Assembly: GCA_963718635.1 (NCBI GenBank)
Contig: OY970367.1
Span: forward strand, 2,356,001-2,420,000
From: JAIOQJ01 sp963718635
GTDB taxonomy: Bacteria; Planctomycetota; Planctomycetia; Gemmatales; Gemmataceae
Direction of reading: 5' to 3'
DNA length: 64,000 bases
Below the pieces are notes generated by a model that saw nothing but the letters and a program-made list of their open reading frames with translations, was not told the DNA's origin and did no database searches. A program made the translations under genes and the position numbers. Position 1 is the stretch's first letter, and each line of letters begins with the position of its first letter. Below, in pieces: positions 29,460 to 38,469 of the stretch.

Positions 29460-29966
29460 ATGCGATGTCTTATGGCCTTCACGTCCGTGGTGTTGATGGG
29501 TTTCGGCGCGGGAAGCGTACGCGCTGAGGAGACGGCTCTGCCGCTCGACGATGCTCTTCTTACCAAGTTGGCGCCTTGCGCAAAAGCTTGCGTGGAAATC
29601 TGCAAGCAAGCCGACAAACAAGCCAGCTCTCCCAAAGTGAAAGAGTTCGCCGCTCAGTTGGCTCAAGATCATCAAAAGTGCTGCGATAAATTGAACGAAG
29701 CCATCAAGAGCCGCAATATCAGCGCCTCGACCCCTTCGACAGATGCCAAGAACGAAATGGAACGCCTTATGAAACTACAGGGCGCCGAGTTTGATCGGGC
29801 CTATCTGGCCTACGTGATCAAAGGACACCGCGAAGGCATTGCGATGTTCGAAAACGAGTCGAAGAACGGCAAAAATGCCGAAGTTCGCACCTTCGCCGAT
29901 GAAAGTTTGCCAATGCTTCGCGAGCATCTGAAGAAAGCTGAAGAACTGCAAAAATCGATTAACTGA
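29460..29966 (+). CDS. DUF4142 family exported ferritin-like protein
   Basis: From the ATG at 29460 (AAGGAG eight bases upstream) the protein has a signal peptide, MRCLMAFTSVVLMGFGAGSV, cleaved near RAEE. A four-helix, ferritin-like DUF4142 domain of about 140 residues follows. Segments are LTKLAPCAKACVEICKQADK, EFAAQLAQDHQKCCDKLNEA, DRAYLAYVIKGHREGIAMFE and RTFADESLPMLREHLKKAEE. The paired histidines of the family (QDHQK, KGHRE, LREHLKKA) are present. DUF4142 proteins are periplasmic or envelope proteins of unclear function. A strong terminator follows. Confidence 0.88.
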   Translation: MRCLMAFTSVVLMGFGAGSVRAEETALPLDDALLTKLAPCAKACVEICKQADKQASSPKVKEFAAQLAQDHQKCCDKLNEAIKSRNISASTPSTDAKNEMERLMKLQGAEFDRAYLAYVIKGHREGIAMFENESKNGKNAEVRTFADESLPMLREHLKKAEELQKSIN

Positions 29967-29996
29967 TTTGAGCTTGGAAATTGCGATTAACGAAGG

Positions 29997-30027
29997 GCGG
30001 CGTTCCTCGGAACGCTGCCTTTTTTTG
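29997..30027 (+). terminator. Rho-independent terminator after DUF4142
   Basis: The stem GGCGGCGTTC / GAACGCTGCC has ten pairs including one G-T and the loop CTCG; seven T residues follow. It begins 30 bases after the stop codon. Confidence 0.85.
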
Positions 30028-30167
30028 TATATTTCACCCCCAGCCAGCATATGATTAAGCGGTGCCATAAAAGTTGTTTGCCTCTTTTCCGCACTCCAGA
30101 TTTTGCAAAGCGCCGCGCTGACGTCGCTGATCCTTACACTTCCTTCTGATCGCTTAGAGGTCTGCAA

Positions 30168-30518
30168 GTGGATTATAAACAAATTGCGGCTCAGGTGTTG
30201 TGGCAAGAGTGTTTGAGTGCAGCAGTGGGCAAGCGCGTCAAAGTATCGCTCTACCCGAAACTTAGCGAAAGTATTTCCGACAAAAATTTGCTGATCCAAG
30301 AAGCAATAGGGTACCACGAGGCGGACGAGGTATCAGCGCGCCTCGAAGAGTACCTTTCAGAGTTTTCAGTTTTTCCAATTCTCGGAATACTGGGTGGAAA
30401 CGTGCTGTGCATTGGAATCGCGGAAAAAAACCTGGGAGTCGTTTTCTACTATGACTTTGATTTTGGGATTTTTGAACTTAGCAGCTCGGTTAATGTCTTA
30501 TTCGCAGAGTTGATTTAG
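30168..30518 (+). CDS. SUKH/SMI1-KNR4-like protein (putative)
   Basis: The 116-residue protein starts at a GTG (30168). Its C-terminus, NLGVVFYYDFDFGIFELSSS then NVLFAELI, resembles the end of SUKH (SMI1/KNR4) domains, in which a hydrophobic 'YDFDFGIF' strand is typical. SUKH proteins often act as immunity proteins to polymorphic toxins, but no toxin gene is adjacent. The coding sequence is visibly more A/T-rich than its neighbours, which may indicate recent acquisition. The family call is tentative. Confidence 0.45.
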   Translation: MDYKQIAAQVLWQECLSAAVGKRVKVSLYPKLSESISDKNLLIQEAIGYHEADEVSARLEEYLSEFSVFPILGILGGNVLCIGIAEKNLGVVFYYDFDFGIFELSSSVNVLFAELI

Positions 30519-30788
30519 TGACATTTCTAAAACAAGATGCGAGGCAACGCCTGGCCGACGCGTTGCGTGGCAGAGCTGGGAACGAGGGGTATGGTTTGAA
30601 GAACAGGGCGCAGTTGATCACATCATGACCGAGCCGCGCAATTCTTCGACAACAGGATACGCGAAATCTTCGTCCGCGTAGAGAAGCATGACGAGTTATT
30701 CTCCATCGCCATCATTGTCGCAAATGTCGCGGTCGATTTCAGTACGATTTGTTGAGTATTACTCGCGAGGCAGAGCCTCGACGACCCG

Positions 30789-30813
30789 TTCCCAGGCAGA
30801 GCCTGGGAACGAG
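30789..30813. repeat. Short palindromic repeat TTCCCAGGCAGAGCCTGGGAA
   Basis: TTCCCAGGC / GCCTGGGAA is followed by CGAG. A similar but less regular unit (GCGAGGCAGAGCCTCG) is at 30768-30783, and a related copy is at 36819-36847. The 30519-30858 spacer otherwise holds only degenerate versions such as GCAGAGCTGGGAACGAGG near 30571. Confidence 0.7.
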
Positions 30814-30858
30814 GTGATTTTTGCCGCTATCTTTTTGTCCGGGCTTTCGTTCAGTGAC

Positions 30859-32181
30859 TCATTTCATGCGCAACTCTTTCGCAGAATTATTCCCGATGCA
30901 ATAAACATGTGTGGCGGTACGGATGAAGAGTTTGCCCTGGACCGCAATGGGGCTGGCGTTGATCGGGGCATCGAGGCGATTTTTGGCGATTTCCTGGCAA
31001 TGATCTCTCGATACTTCGAAGACACGCGTTACTCCGTCGCGGTTGCATGCATAGAGATGCTTGCCGGCGAACAAGGGCGATGAGTAATGGCTGCCCTGTA
31101 TGTTTTCTTTCCACTGCTGCTTACCCGTGGTTGCATCGAAACAGGTGAATTGTCCTTGATGGCTGACGACATAGAGCAGGCCATCGCGGTAGAGCATACT
31201 TGGCGGATAGGGGACTTCACTGGGTCGATCCCACTGCCAAGCGCGTTGGCCATTGGCGCGCAACGCTAAAATCCTTGATTCCCGATAACCGCTGGAGGCG
31301 AAGATCATATCGGGAGCGACCGTAACCGCGTTGGCGGTTGTCTCGCCCAGGCCGGCGTACTCCCAAATCGTGGCGCCGTTTGCTGGGTCATACGCGGTCA
31401 CGAGCCCATTGCCCGCCAGCAGAATCATCTCACGGTCATTCAAACGAGCGATTACAGGCGAGCCATAACTGCCTAGCCCGGTCTTGCGCGACCGACGCCA
31501 GCCGAATTCGCCCGTCTCACGATTCAAGGCAGCGATCCAACCGCCCGAAGGGGTATCGTCGCAGACGACGACGAACGGACCCCATAAAGCGAGCGAGCTG
31601 CCGGCGCCCCAGGAACCGCTGCCGCCGTGTTCGCCCGCTTTTTGCCGCCAGACAATTCGGCCGTCGAGATCCAGGGCCGTCACGTTGATGGCGTTGTCGT
31701 TGGCGAAAGCGACAAAGACGTGCCGGCCATCGGTGGCAGGGGTCGAGGATGCGTGCGTATTCTCACTATGTTTACGCGGCAGGCGCCCTTCGTGGATCGT
31801 TTGTTCCCAAAGCGGAGCGCCCGTCGCACGGTCGAGGCACACAACAAACTGGCGTTCGGTCGATTCGTCGGCGCTCGTCAAAAAAAGGCGGTCGCCGAGT
31901 AGGATGGGGGTTGAATGCCCTAGCCCCGCAAGCTGGGTTTTCCAAAGGACGTTCTCGTTTTCGCTCCAACTTGTCGGTGCTTCATCGGGTGAAGTATTGG
32001 AAAAGTCTATGCCCCGCCACCAAGGCCAATCGCTTGCTTTGACGTCAATGGCCGCGATATCCGGCAGCGGCCGGGGCGCAATCTCAAATCGTTCGGGCCG
32101 GCTGTGAAGATAGAACCATGCGACGAAACCGAGCGCGGCCAGAAAGGCAATTACGATGATGGATAGAAAAGTGCGGGACAT
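30859..32181 (-). CDS. PQQ-binding-like beta-propeller protein
   Basis: The start is the ATG at 32181 with AGAGG upstream. A membrane anchor (FLSIIVIAFLAALGFVAWFY) is followed by an eight-bladed propeller of about 400 residues with repeated tryptophan-docking motifs: DWPWWRGIDFSNTSPDEAPT, DRATGAPLWEQTIHEG, NRETGEFGWRRSRKTG, DPANGATIWEYAGLGE and DATTGKQQWKENIQGS. The type is the planctomycete BamB/quinoprotein-like 'PQQ-like domain' protein. No catalytic calcium/PQQ set is evident, so a structural or binding role in the envelope is more likely than dehydrogenase activity. Confidence 0.85.
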   Translation of the reverse strand: MSRTFLSIIVIAFLAALGFVAWFYLHSRPERFEIAPRPLPDIAAIDVKASDWPWWRGIDFSNTSPDEAPTSWSENENVLWKTQLAGLGHSTPILLGDRLFLTSADESTERQFVVCLDRATGAPLWEQTIHEGRLPRKHSENTHASSTPATDGRHVFVAFANDNAINVTALDLDGRIVWRQKAGEHGGSGSWGAGSSLALWGPFVVVCDDTPSGGWIAALNRETGEFGWRRSRKTGLGSYGSPVIARLNDREMILLAGNGLVTAYDPANGATIWEYAGLGETTANAVTVAPDMIFASSGYRESRILALRANGQRAWQWDRPSEVPYPPSMLYRDGLLYVVSHQGQFTCFDATTGKQQWKENIQGSHYSSPLFAGKHLYACNRDGVTRVFEVSRDHCQEIAKNRLDAPINASPIAVQGKLFIRTATHVYCIGNNSAKELRMK

Positions 32182-32577
32182 CAAAAACCTCTTGGTTGCT
32201 TGCCAATCATACTCATTGTAAATGAATCAAGATTTGAATGACACGCAGACCAAGTAAAATCACTTAGCCACGGATGGAACACAGAACAACCACGAATAAA
32301 ACCAAGAAAATTGAATGACGATCTGTCGTGCATGCAATGAGCAAGTCCGATTTATCAGCGTTTCGTCTTTGCTTAATCCCTGGCTGACGATTTTCAATTT
32401 CCTTAAGTGGGCAGCAACTTGTCGGCGACCAAGCCTGCCTTGCGAAATCAATACCCTCTCGACCGGCGTACGATCCATGTCGTACAATGCTTCTTGACTC
32501 GCGATAACAGCTCCGAACTCAAACGCCCATTATACTCTCCTTGCTCCATTATCCCGAACTTCGACCATGCGAGCTTC
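32182..32577. other. Divergent intergenic region without a gene
   Basis: The 396 bp between the PQQ propeller gene (minus) and phoH (plus) must contain both promoters. I see no clear -35/-10 pair, hairpin or small reading frame that I can support. Confidence 0.5.
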
Positions 32578-33539
32578 ATGACCGAACCCAACGCGATCTC
32601 TCATCAGCTTACACTCGACAGCCGTGATGAGGCCGTGCTGCTCTTTGGCAGCCGCGATCAGAACTTGAAATTGATCCGCGATGCACTCGGCGTTCGGCTC
32701 ATTGCGCGCGGCGACATGGTTCAGATCGACGGCAACGACGAAGCCGTCGGCATGTGCGAACGTGCCTTTCAACAGTTGCGGTCCGTGTTGCGCAATCAAG
32801 GCAAGCTGGCGCCGGAAGATGTCAAGACAGTGCTGGAAGTGATACGGGCCGGCAACGGCCATACCCCCGCGCAGAATATGACCATGCTCGACGGCGGGAA
32901 ATATCTCCGCCCGCGCACGGATGGCCAAGGGCGTACGTGCAAGCGCTAAGAGAGAACGACGTGGTAATCTGCGTCGGCCCGGCAGGCACGGGCAAGACGT
33001 TCCTTGCGGTAGGTTGGGCAGTCACCTTGTTACGGCAAGGTGCGGTGAAGAAGATCGTTCTGGTAAGGCCGGCCGTTGAAGCGGGCGAACGTTTAGGCTT
33101 TCTCCCCGGCGATCTGGTCGCCAAGATCAACCCATATTTACGCCCGTTGTTCGACTCCCTCAACGATATGATGGAAACCGAGCAGGTCCGCCGATATATG
33201 GAAAGCGATATTATCGAAATCGTCCCGTTGGCGTATATGCGGGGTCGGACGTTGAACAATGCGGTCATCATCCTCGACGAAGGACAGAACGCCACCACGG
33301 CCCAGATGAAAATGTGCCTGACGCGCATGGGACAAAACTCGAAGATTGTGGTGACGGGCGACATGACGCAAACGGACTTGCCGCGCACGGTGAAAAGCGG
33401 TCTGAACGATGCGGTGCAACGGCTGAAGAACATCGAGCGCCTGGCGATCGTCCACCTGGATGAAACCGACATCGTTCGCCACGCGATGGTGCAACGCATT
33501 GTGAAAGCGTACGAGGATGACCTGCCGCGTAGACGGTGA
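32578..33539 (+). CDS. phoH: PhoH family ATPase (one frameshift)
   Basis: From the ATG at 32578 an N-terminal KH-like part (LLFGSRDQNLKLIRDALGVR, QIDGNDEAVGMCERAFQQL) leads to the PhoH ATPase domain. The domain has Walker A VGPAGTGKTFLAV, Walker B AVIILDEGQNAT, KMCLTRMGQNSKIVVTGDMT and the conserved LVRPAVEAGERLGFLPGDL. An indel near 32935, in CAAGGGCG, separates the first 120 residues from the rest (RAYVQALREND). PhoH proteins are cytoplasmic RNA-linked ATPases; in many bacteria phoH sits in an operon with pgpH and ybeY, as here with pgpH. Confidence 0.9.
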
Positions 33540-33561
33540 TGTTTTGTTAGCCGGACGCCTC

Positions 33562-33693
33562 TTGTTAGCCGGACGCGCAAGCGACGGAGTTGAAAGCCAG
33601 CACGAGCCTGAAGCGCCAGCGAAGAATTTTGTATATTTCCGCGCCCTGGCAACTTCATCGCATCCGCCGTCGCTGGCGCGTCCGGCTAACAAG
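33562..33693. repeat. Dispersed inverted repeat TTGTTAGCCGGACGCG...
   Basis: The left arm at 33562-33589 and the right arm at 33665-33693 are inverted versions of TGTTAGCCGGACGCGCCAGC + GACGG. Between them is the related fragment GCCTGAAGCGCCAGCGAAG, also seen around MITE copy 1. The whole occupies the phoH-pgpH spacer. Confidence 0.75.
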
Positions 33694-33757
33694 ACCGGTC
33701 TCGCCAGCGACGGAGTAGTCGAAATCTTCCGCAACCGAGTTCAAGGACGAACGCTCG

Positions 33758-35496
33758 ATGTTAGGCTGGAATCGCAAGCACGAACCGCGCTTGGAGAATT
33801 GGGATGGCCGACGCCGTTCGAGCCGGGATGGCCTGCCCACTCTGCCGCGCGTTTGGAGTAAAGGGCTGATCGCCCGGCTTACTCTTGTCTTCCTCACAAC
33901 ACTTGGCCTAAGCGCCATTCTCTTTTCGAACAGCCCGCCGTTTCCCTATCGCTATGGCTCGACTCTTCCTCACGATTTCCGGGCCCGCATTGCCTTCGCT
34001 GTTCCCAATCAGGCGTTTGCTGCTCATCACGCCGACTTAGCCGATCTGGAATCACCGGATGACAGCGCCAGCGAGTCCCCGAGACTTGATCAATACGCAG
34101 CCGGCGCGCTGCTTGCTCGGCAAGGGCAGCGGATTGATGGTCCGAAGATCGTGCTGTTGATGGCCGAACATCGGGCCTATGCGGCAAGGCTTTCGACAGC
34201 CGACCGTTTTATTCGCCTGGTGTCGATACTTCTCATTCTTGGCTTTCTCGCGTTGCTTGTCACGGTATACGTATCGCGCTTTCAACAGGCTCTGGCAGGC
34301 AGCTTTGCTCGCATCGGCGGTATCTGTTTGCTCGTGCTCTTATGCGTGAGCGCTGCTTTGATTCTGAGTCGGCCGCCCTGGGATGCCGCCATTGTTCCGC
34401 TCACGTTCACGGCGATGGTGCTCGCCATTGCTTTCAATCCGCCGTTCGCACTGCTCTTGTCGTTCTGCCTCTCCATCATCATGAGCGTGGGCGAAGGCAC
34501 GGGCTTAAACATGATGCTGATCCATAGCGGCGGCCTGGCAACGGCCATTCTCATGCTGCGCGAAGTTCGCTCGCGGAGCCGGCCTGTAGAAGTAAGCATC
34601 GCCGCAGGCTTGGCCTTCTTCGCACTCACGATTGCAACCGGGATGCTCGGCGATCAGCCGATTCGATTATTCCTGCTCGACGGCCTGCGCTATTGCCTTT
34701 GGAGCCTGCTGGCAGGGTTCAGCCTTTGCGGCACGCTGCCGTTGGTCGAACGCTGTTTCGGCATCATTACCGATGCAACATTGCTTGAGCTGGCGGACAG
34801 CAGCCATCCTTTAATGCAAGAATTAGTTCGCCGGGCGCCGGGCACCTATACGCACAGCATGGCGGTCGCCACGTTGGCGGAAACGGCTGCCGAAGCCGTC
34901 GCGCCAATCCGCTGTTGGCCCGCGTCGGCAGCTACTTTCACGACATTGGCAAGATGCTGAAGCCCCACTACTTCATTGAAAATCAGCTTGGCGAAAATCG
35001 CCACGATCACCTTGAGCCGGCTTTGAGTACGCTCGTCATCATGGGGCATGTGAAAGACGGCATCGCGCTGGCCCACGAGTATCGGCTGCCCAAATCCCTG
35101 GTGGATCTCATCGGCCAGCATCATGGCACCACGCTCGTGGAATATTTTTATCGCGAAGCCCGGCGGATCCAGGAAGAGAAGGGGAATGCCGGCGAGCTCG
35201 AGTTCGCCTTTCGCTATCCGGGCCCGAAGCCGCAATCGCGCGAAGCGGGCATTCTCATGTTGGCTGACGCCGCCGAGAGCGCCAGCCGATCACTGTCGCT
35301 GACCACACCCAACAGCTTGAAGAAGCTGGTTCACGAACTGATGATGAAGCGCCTACTGGATGGACAGTTCGACGAATGCAGCCTAACGCTTGCTGACTTG
35401 AAGCTGATTGAAGAGAGCCTGACGAAGAGTTTGACCGCGCTCTTCCACGCCCGCGTCAGCTACCAGGAATCTGCCAACGTAAACCGGGCTTCTTGA
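33758..35496 (+). CDS. pgpH: 7TM-HD family phosphohydrolase, PgpH-like (one frameshift)
   Basis: The membrane protein of about 580 residues has an N-terminal anchor (LTLVFLTTLGLSAILF), a short extracytoplasmic domain shorter than in typical PgpH, and about seven transmembrane helices. A cytoplasmic HD domain follows. The HD motifs are GTYTHSMAVATLAETAAEAV, SYFHDIGKMLKPHYFIENQ and IGQHHGTTLVEYFY, matching c-di-AMP phosphodiesterases of the PgpH group. The frame changes near 34905 between AAEAV and LLARVGSYF, a single indel. It follows phoH, the usual partner. c-di-AMP hydrolysis is the family function; activity here is inferred. Confidence 0.88.
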
Positions 35497-36054
35497 TTTC
35501 TGTCACAGCTCTGAAAAATCCTCGTTTTGACGCTCCTGCGTCGAACGTCTTGTTCGAAGCTCCTGCGTCGATTGCAGACACGCCCTCCGCTTCAGCGCTT
35601 TTTGATTTACTGCGAGTATCTTCGCTGGCACGATCTTAATTCTAAAGACTCGTTCCGAACTCGTCACCCGAAGTTATACGATATCCAATCCTCTTTCTTC
35701 GATCTGGACCTTTTCGGTCCCTAGATTTGTCTTCGATTGAAGCGTGTCTATAAATCAGGGCGGGTTCACGAGAAACACGCAACAATGTCGAATGGCCAAG
35801 AAGGCACAAACGGCATTGATATTGCCGTTCAACCCCAGCTGGCGTGCGTTGTATAGATGGTGCTAGTTCTCATTCCGTTACTTTTTCGCATTTGCGGCAG
35901 ACTCGGTGCCGGCTTAATTCACAGGTTTCTTCCGAGCATTATCGGACGGTGGCCCTAGTAAAAAATAAAAGTTCCCGATAGTGGAAACAGCACCGTTTTG
36001 CTCGACGCAAGGCGAATACCCCTCACTAACCTCGTCGATCGAAAGGATTTTCAG
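35497..36054. other. Intergenic region without a gene
   Basis: These 558 bp hold a short degenerate duplication (GCTCCTGCGTCGA at about 35530 and 35560) and the upstream region of the ferritin-like gene. I find no RNA gene, terminator or convincing reading frame. Confidence 0.5.
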
Positions 36055-36789
36055 ATGACCGACCGAAATGGCACAACTTCGCCCAAAATCTCCTGGGCCG
36101 AACGAATGCGGGAGCTAGTGCTGCAGAACAACAGGCCGCAGAACACATCGCGACGCTCGTTCCTGCGCAGTTCAGCGCTGGCATCCGTCGTTGCTGTGCC
36201 GGCAGCGATTGCAGGAAGTTCAGTTATTTCTAAAGCGCGTGCGGAGGAGACGGCATCGCGCGATCTGTGCAGACAGTTTCATCAGATCCGCAACCACGAA
36301 AACGCGCATGTGGAAGCGCTTCTCGCTGCTCTAGGTAAACTGGCTCGACCGAAGCCAACCTTCGTGAATCTCGAACAGAAAACGTACAAAGACTTTCTCA
36401 ACGTCTCGCAGGCTTTGGAGAATACAGGCGTCGGCGCTTATCTCGGGGCATCGCCGTACATCGACGATTACCGGAACCTCGCCGCCGCTGCCTCCATCGC
36501 GTTCATTGAAGGCCGGCACGCAGGCTTTCTCAACGTTGCTTTGCAAGATCCCATCACCGCGAATTCGATCGATGACGACTCAGACAACGAGTTCGAAAAG
36601 CCGCTTACGGCGGCTCAAGTGCGCGAAGGCGCCGGAGTGTTCATCAAGAGCCTTAATGGCGGCGAGCCGATCGATTACGAACTCAAACCGTCCAAGGAAA
36701 ATGACATCGACATCCTGAATTTCGCGCTGGCGCTCGAGTTTCTCGAAGCCGATTTCTACAACATCAACGTCCCCAAGTTTTTCAAATAA
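36055..36789 (+). CDS. Tat-exported ferritin-like domain protein
   Basis: The ATG at 36055 follows GAAAGGA by seven bases. A twin-arginine signal is present near residue 37 (TSRRSFLRSSALASVVAVPA), followed by a ferritin-like domain. The domain has HQIRNHENAHVEALLAALGK (E and H metal-ligand positions), ASIAFIEGRHAGFLNVAL and LALEFLEADFYNINVPKFF. It belongs to the ferritin-like group found as exported proteins in several phyla; metal binding in the periplasm is inferred. No second ferritin-like partner lies adjacent, although these are often paired. Confidence 0.82.
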   Translation: MTDRNGTTSPKISWAERMRELVLQNNRPQNTSRRSFLRSSALASVVAVPAAIAGSSVISKARAEETASRDLCRQFHQIRNHENAHVEALLAALGKLARPKPTFVNLEQKTYKDFLNVSQALENTGVGAYLGASPYIDDYRNLAAAASIAFIEGRHAGFLNVALQDPITANSIDDDSDNEFEKPLTAAQVREGAGVFIKSLNGGEPIDYELKPSKENDIDILNFALALEFLEADFYNINVPKFFK

Positions 36790-36818
36790 TCCGTCTTGAC
36801 AAAATAAAATGCCAGATC

Positions 36819-36847
36819 GTTTCCAGGCACCTCTGCCTGGGAACGAG
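36819..36847. repeat. Short palindromic repeat (GTTTCCAGGCA..TGCCTGGGAAC)
   Basis: Same family as 30789-30813, ending in CGAG. It lies between the ferritin-like gene and the PIN remnant. Confidence 0.65.
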
Positions 36848-36856
36848 ATAACTAAT

Positions 36857-36991
36857 CTAAAACGTCACGCCGAGACGAGTGTCCAATCGCGAGAAGGGTC
36901 GGCAAGCTGTTCGTCGTAAGTCTTGTAACCAAGAAGCATCACGCACATTCAACCAGGCAACCAATGCAAACGCAACGGCAAAGACTGTCAT
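36857..36991 (-). pseudogene. PIN-domain toxin remnant
   Basis: An ATG at 36991 overlaps the antitoxin stop (ATGA) and opens MTVFAVAFALVAWLNVRDAS. This resembles the PIN start MTVFADxFxxxALLNxRDA, but the first catalytic aspartate is replaced by Val and the frame stops after 44 residues. In another frame, YKTYDEQLADPSRDWTLV resembles the distal PIN segment 'Y..RPDKDWSLVDC'. Most of the domain core is therefore missing. I infer that a VapC-like toxin has been lost by deletion and frameshift. Confidence 0.5.
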
Positions 36992-37203
36992 CGTTTGGGC
37001 GTCCCTAGACGGTAATGGTCATGCTGCTCTGCGAAGTCGGCCGGGAGATCGGACACGGCTCCCTTGAACTGCGCATAGTGCTCACTGAATGACTTTGGCT
37101 GTATCAATCCATCAGCACTGATACGCACACGGGTTCCCTCGGGTAATGCGCCGGTGTCATCGGGAACGATGATGCCATTATGAACCACACCTTCTAATTC
37201 CAT
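36988..37203 (-). CDS. VapB-like antitoxin (71 aa)
   Basis: MELEGVVHNGIIVPDDTGAL + PEGTRVRIS is the typical beta-hairpin start of a group of antitoxins that precede PIN toxins in cyanobacteria and planctomycetes, and the C-terminal LPADFAEQHDHYRLG segment also fits. It would neutralise a PIN ribonuclease. The downstream toxin reading frame is degenerate, so this may be an orphan antitoxin. Confidence 0.7.
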   Translation of the reverse strand: MELEGVVHNGIIVPDDTGALPEGTRVRISADGLIQPKSFSEHYAQFKGAVSDLPADFAEQHDHYRLGTPKR

Positions 37204-37436
37204 GTCAGATCTCTTTCTGAAATGAGACGAATCATTCGTAAATGGCCGGCACGAGCGTAAGGCACATGCGTACGCAATATTTTACCAATTTAGAGCGCTT
37301 GAACGCGAAGCTTCGGCTCCATTGTTGCGCCTGACGCGTCCCCACATCCCAAACTCTCTCGGCACATCATTTGCAAAGATATTTGACCAAATTCAACACG
37401 CGGGATCAATGGCTCAAATTCAACTGGAGAAGCTGA

Positions 37437-38396
37437 ATGGTTAGCACAATTGCACCCAAGACGGCCCAAGGGAAGGTAAACTCTGTTCTCGAAGTGACAC
37501 GAGACGTTTTCTGTCTGCAACAGCCGATCGTGAACGCCTATTTTGTTGGGGCGCCTGGCGGCTCCTGGGTCTTGGTCGATGCCGGCCTCGCCGGGTTTGG
37601 CGGGCGTATCGTCCGGGCTGCTGCGGAGATCTACGGCCTGAACTCCAAGCCAAGCGCCATCGTGTTGACACATGGCCACTTCGATCACGTCGGTGCTTTA
37701 CGCGAGCTTGCCGAGCGTTGGGACGTACCGGTTTACGCTCACGCCTTGGAAATGCCCTACTTGACGGGCAAGTCGCAATATCCACCTCCAGAGCCGGCAG
37801 TCGGTGGGGGCGCGATGGCTTTCCTATCGCGAGTTTATCCGCGCGGGCCCCTTGATATGCGCGATCGCGTCCGCGTCTTGCCGAGCGATGGCTCCGTCCC
37901 GGGAATGCCCGGCTGGCGTTGGCTGCATACGCCAGGCCATGCGCCGGGGCACATCTCACTATTTCGCGATCAAGATCGAACGTTGATAGCTGGCGATGCG
38001 TTTGTCACGACTAAACAGGAATCATTCATTCAGCGCTCTGACACAACCTCAAGCGGTTCGTCGGCCGCCGGCGTACTTTACTCCCGATTGGGGAATGGCT
38101 CGGCAATCCGTTCAACTGCTCGCGCTCTTGCGCCAGAGATTGCGGCAACGGGTCACGGCTTGCCGATGCACGGGGAACAGCTTCGCGAGGAGCTGGAAGA
38201 TTTGGTGAATCGCTGGGATGAAATCGCTTTGCCTGTGCATGGGCGTTACCGTGATCGTCCTGCGGTCATGGACGAACGGGGAGTCGTTTCGCTGCCGCCC
38301 GCCGTGGCTGACCCCAATTTGCTATTGGTAGCCGGTCTTGGTCTGGCAGGCTTGACGTTGTTGACACTCACTTCGCGGGAAAGGGTTGACGACTGA
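37437..38396 (+). CDS. MBL-fold metallo-hydrolase with C-terminal hydrophobic segment
   Basis: The ATG at 37437 follows GGAGAAG by four bases. VLTHGHFDHVGALREL carries the HxHxDH zinc motif; GWRWLHTPGHAPGHISLFRD and LIAGDAFVTT supply further ligands (H and D), and AATGHGLPMHG the last. A hydrophobic tail (LLLVAGLGLAGLTLLTL) suggests membrane association. Between about 38050 and 38130 the main frame (SSGSSAAGVLYSRLG) looks wrong, whereas the next frame gives VRRPPAYFTPDWGMARQSV, which fits the family, so two compensating indels are likely. The substrate is unknown. Confidence 0.85.
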   Translation: MVSTIAPKTAQGKVNSVLEVTRDVFCLQQPIVNAYFVGAPGGSWVLVDAGLAGFGGRIVRAAAEIYGLNSKPSAIVLTHGHFDHVGALRELAERWDVPVYAHALEMPYLTGKSQYPPPEPAVGGGAMAFLSRVYPRGPLDMRDRVRVLPSDGSVPGMPGWRWLHTPGHAPGHISLFRDQDRTLIAGDAFVTTKQESFIQRSDTTSSGSSAAGVLYSRLGNGSAIRSTARALAPEIAATGHGLPMHGEQLREELEDLVNRWDEIALPVHGRYRDRPAVMDERGVVSLPPAVADPNLLLVAGLGLAGLTLLTLTSRERVDD

Positions 38397-38469
38397 GCAT
38401 ACACTGGAGGTAACAACCGGCAACGCTCTCCATACAATTGCGGCATTCCTTTCTCCGCGGGCGTGTTGC

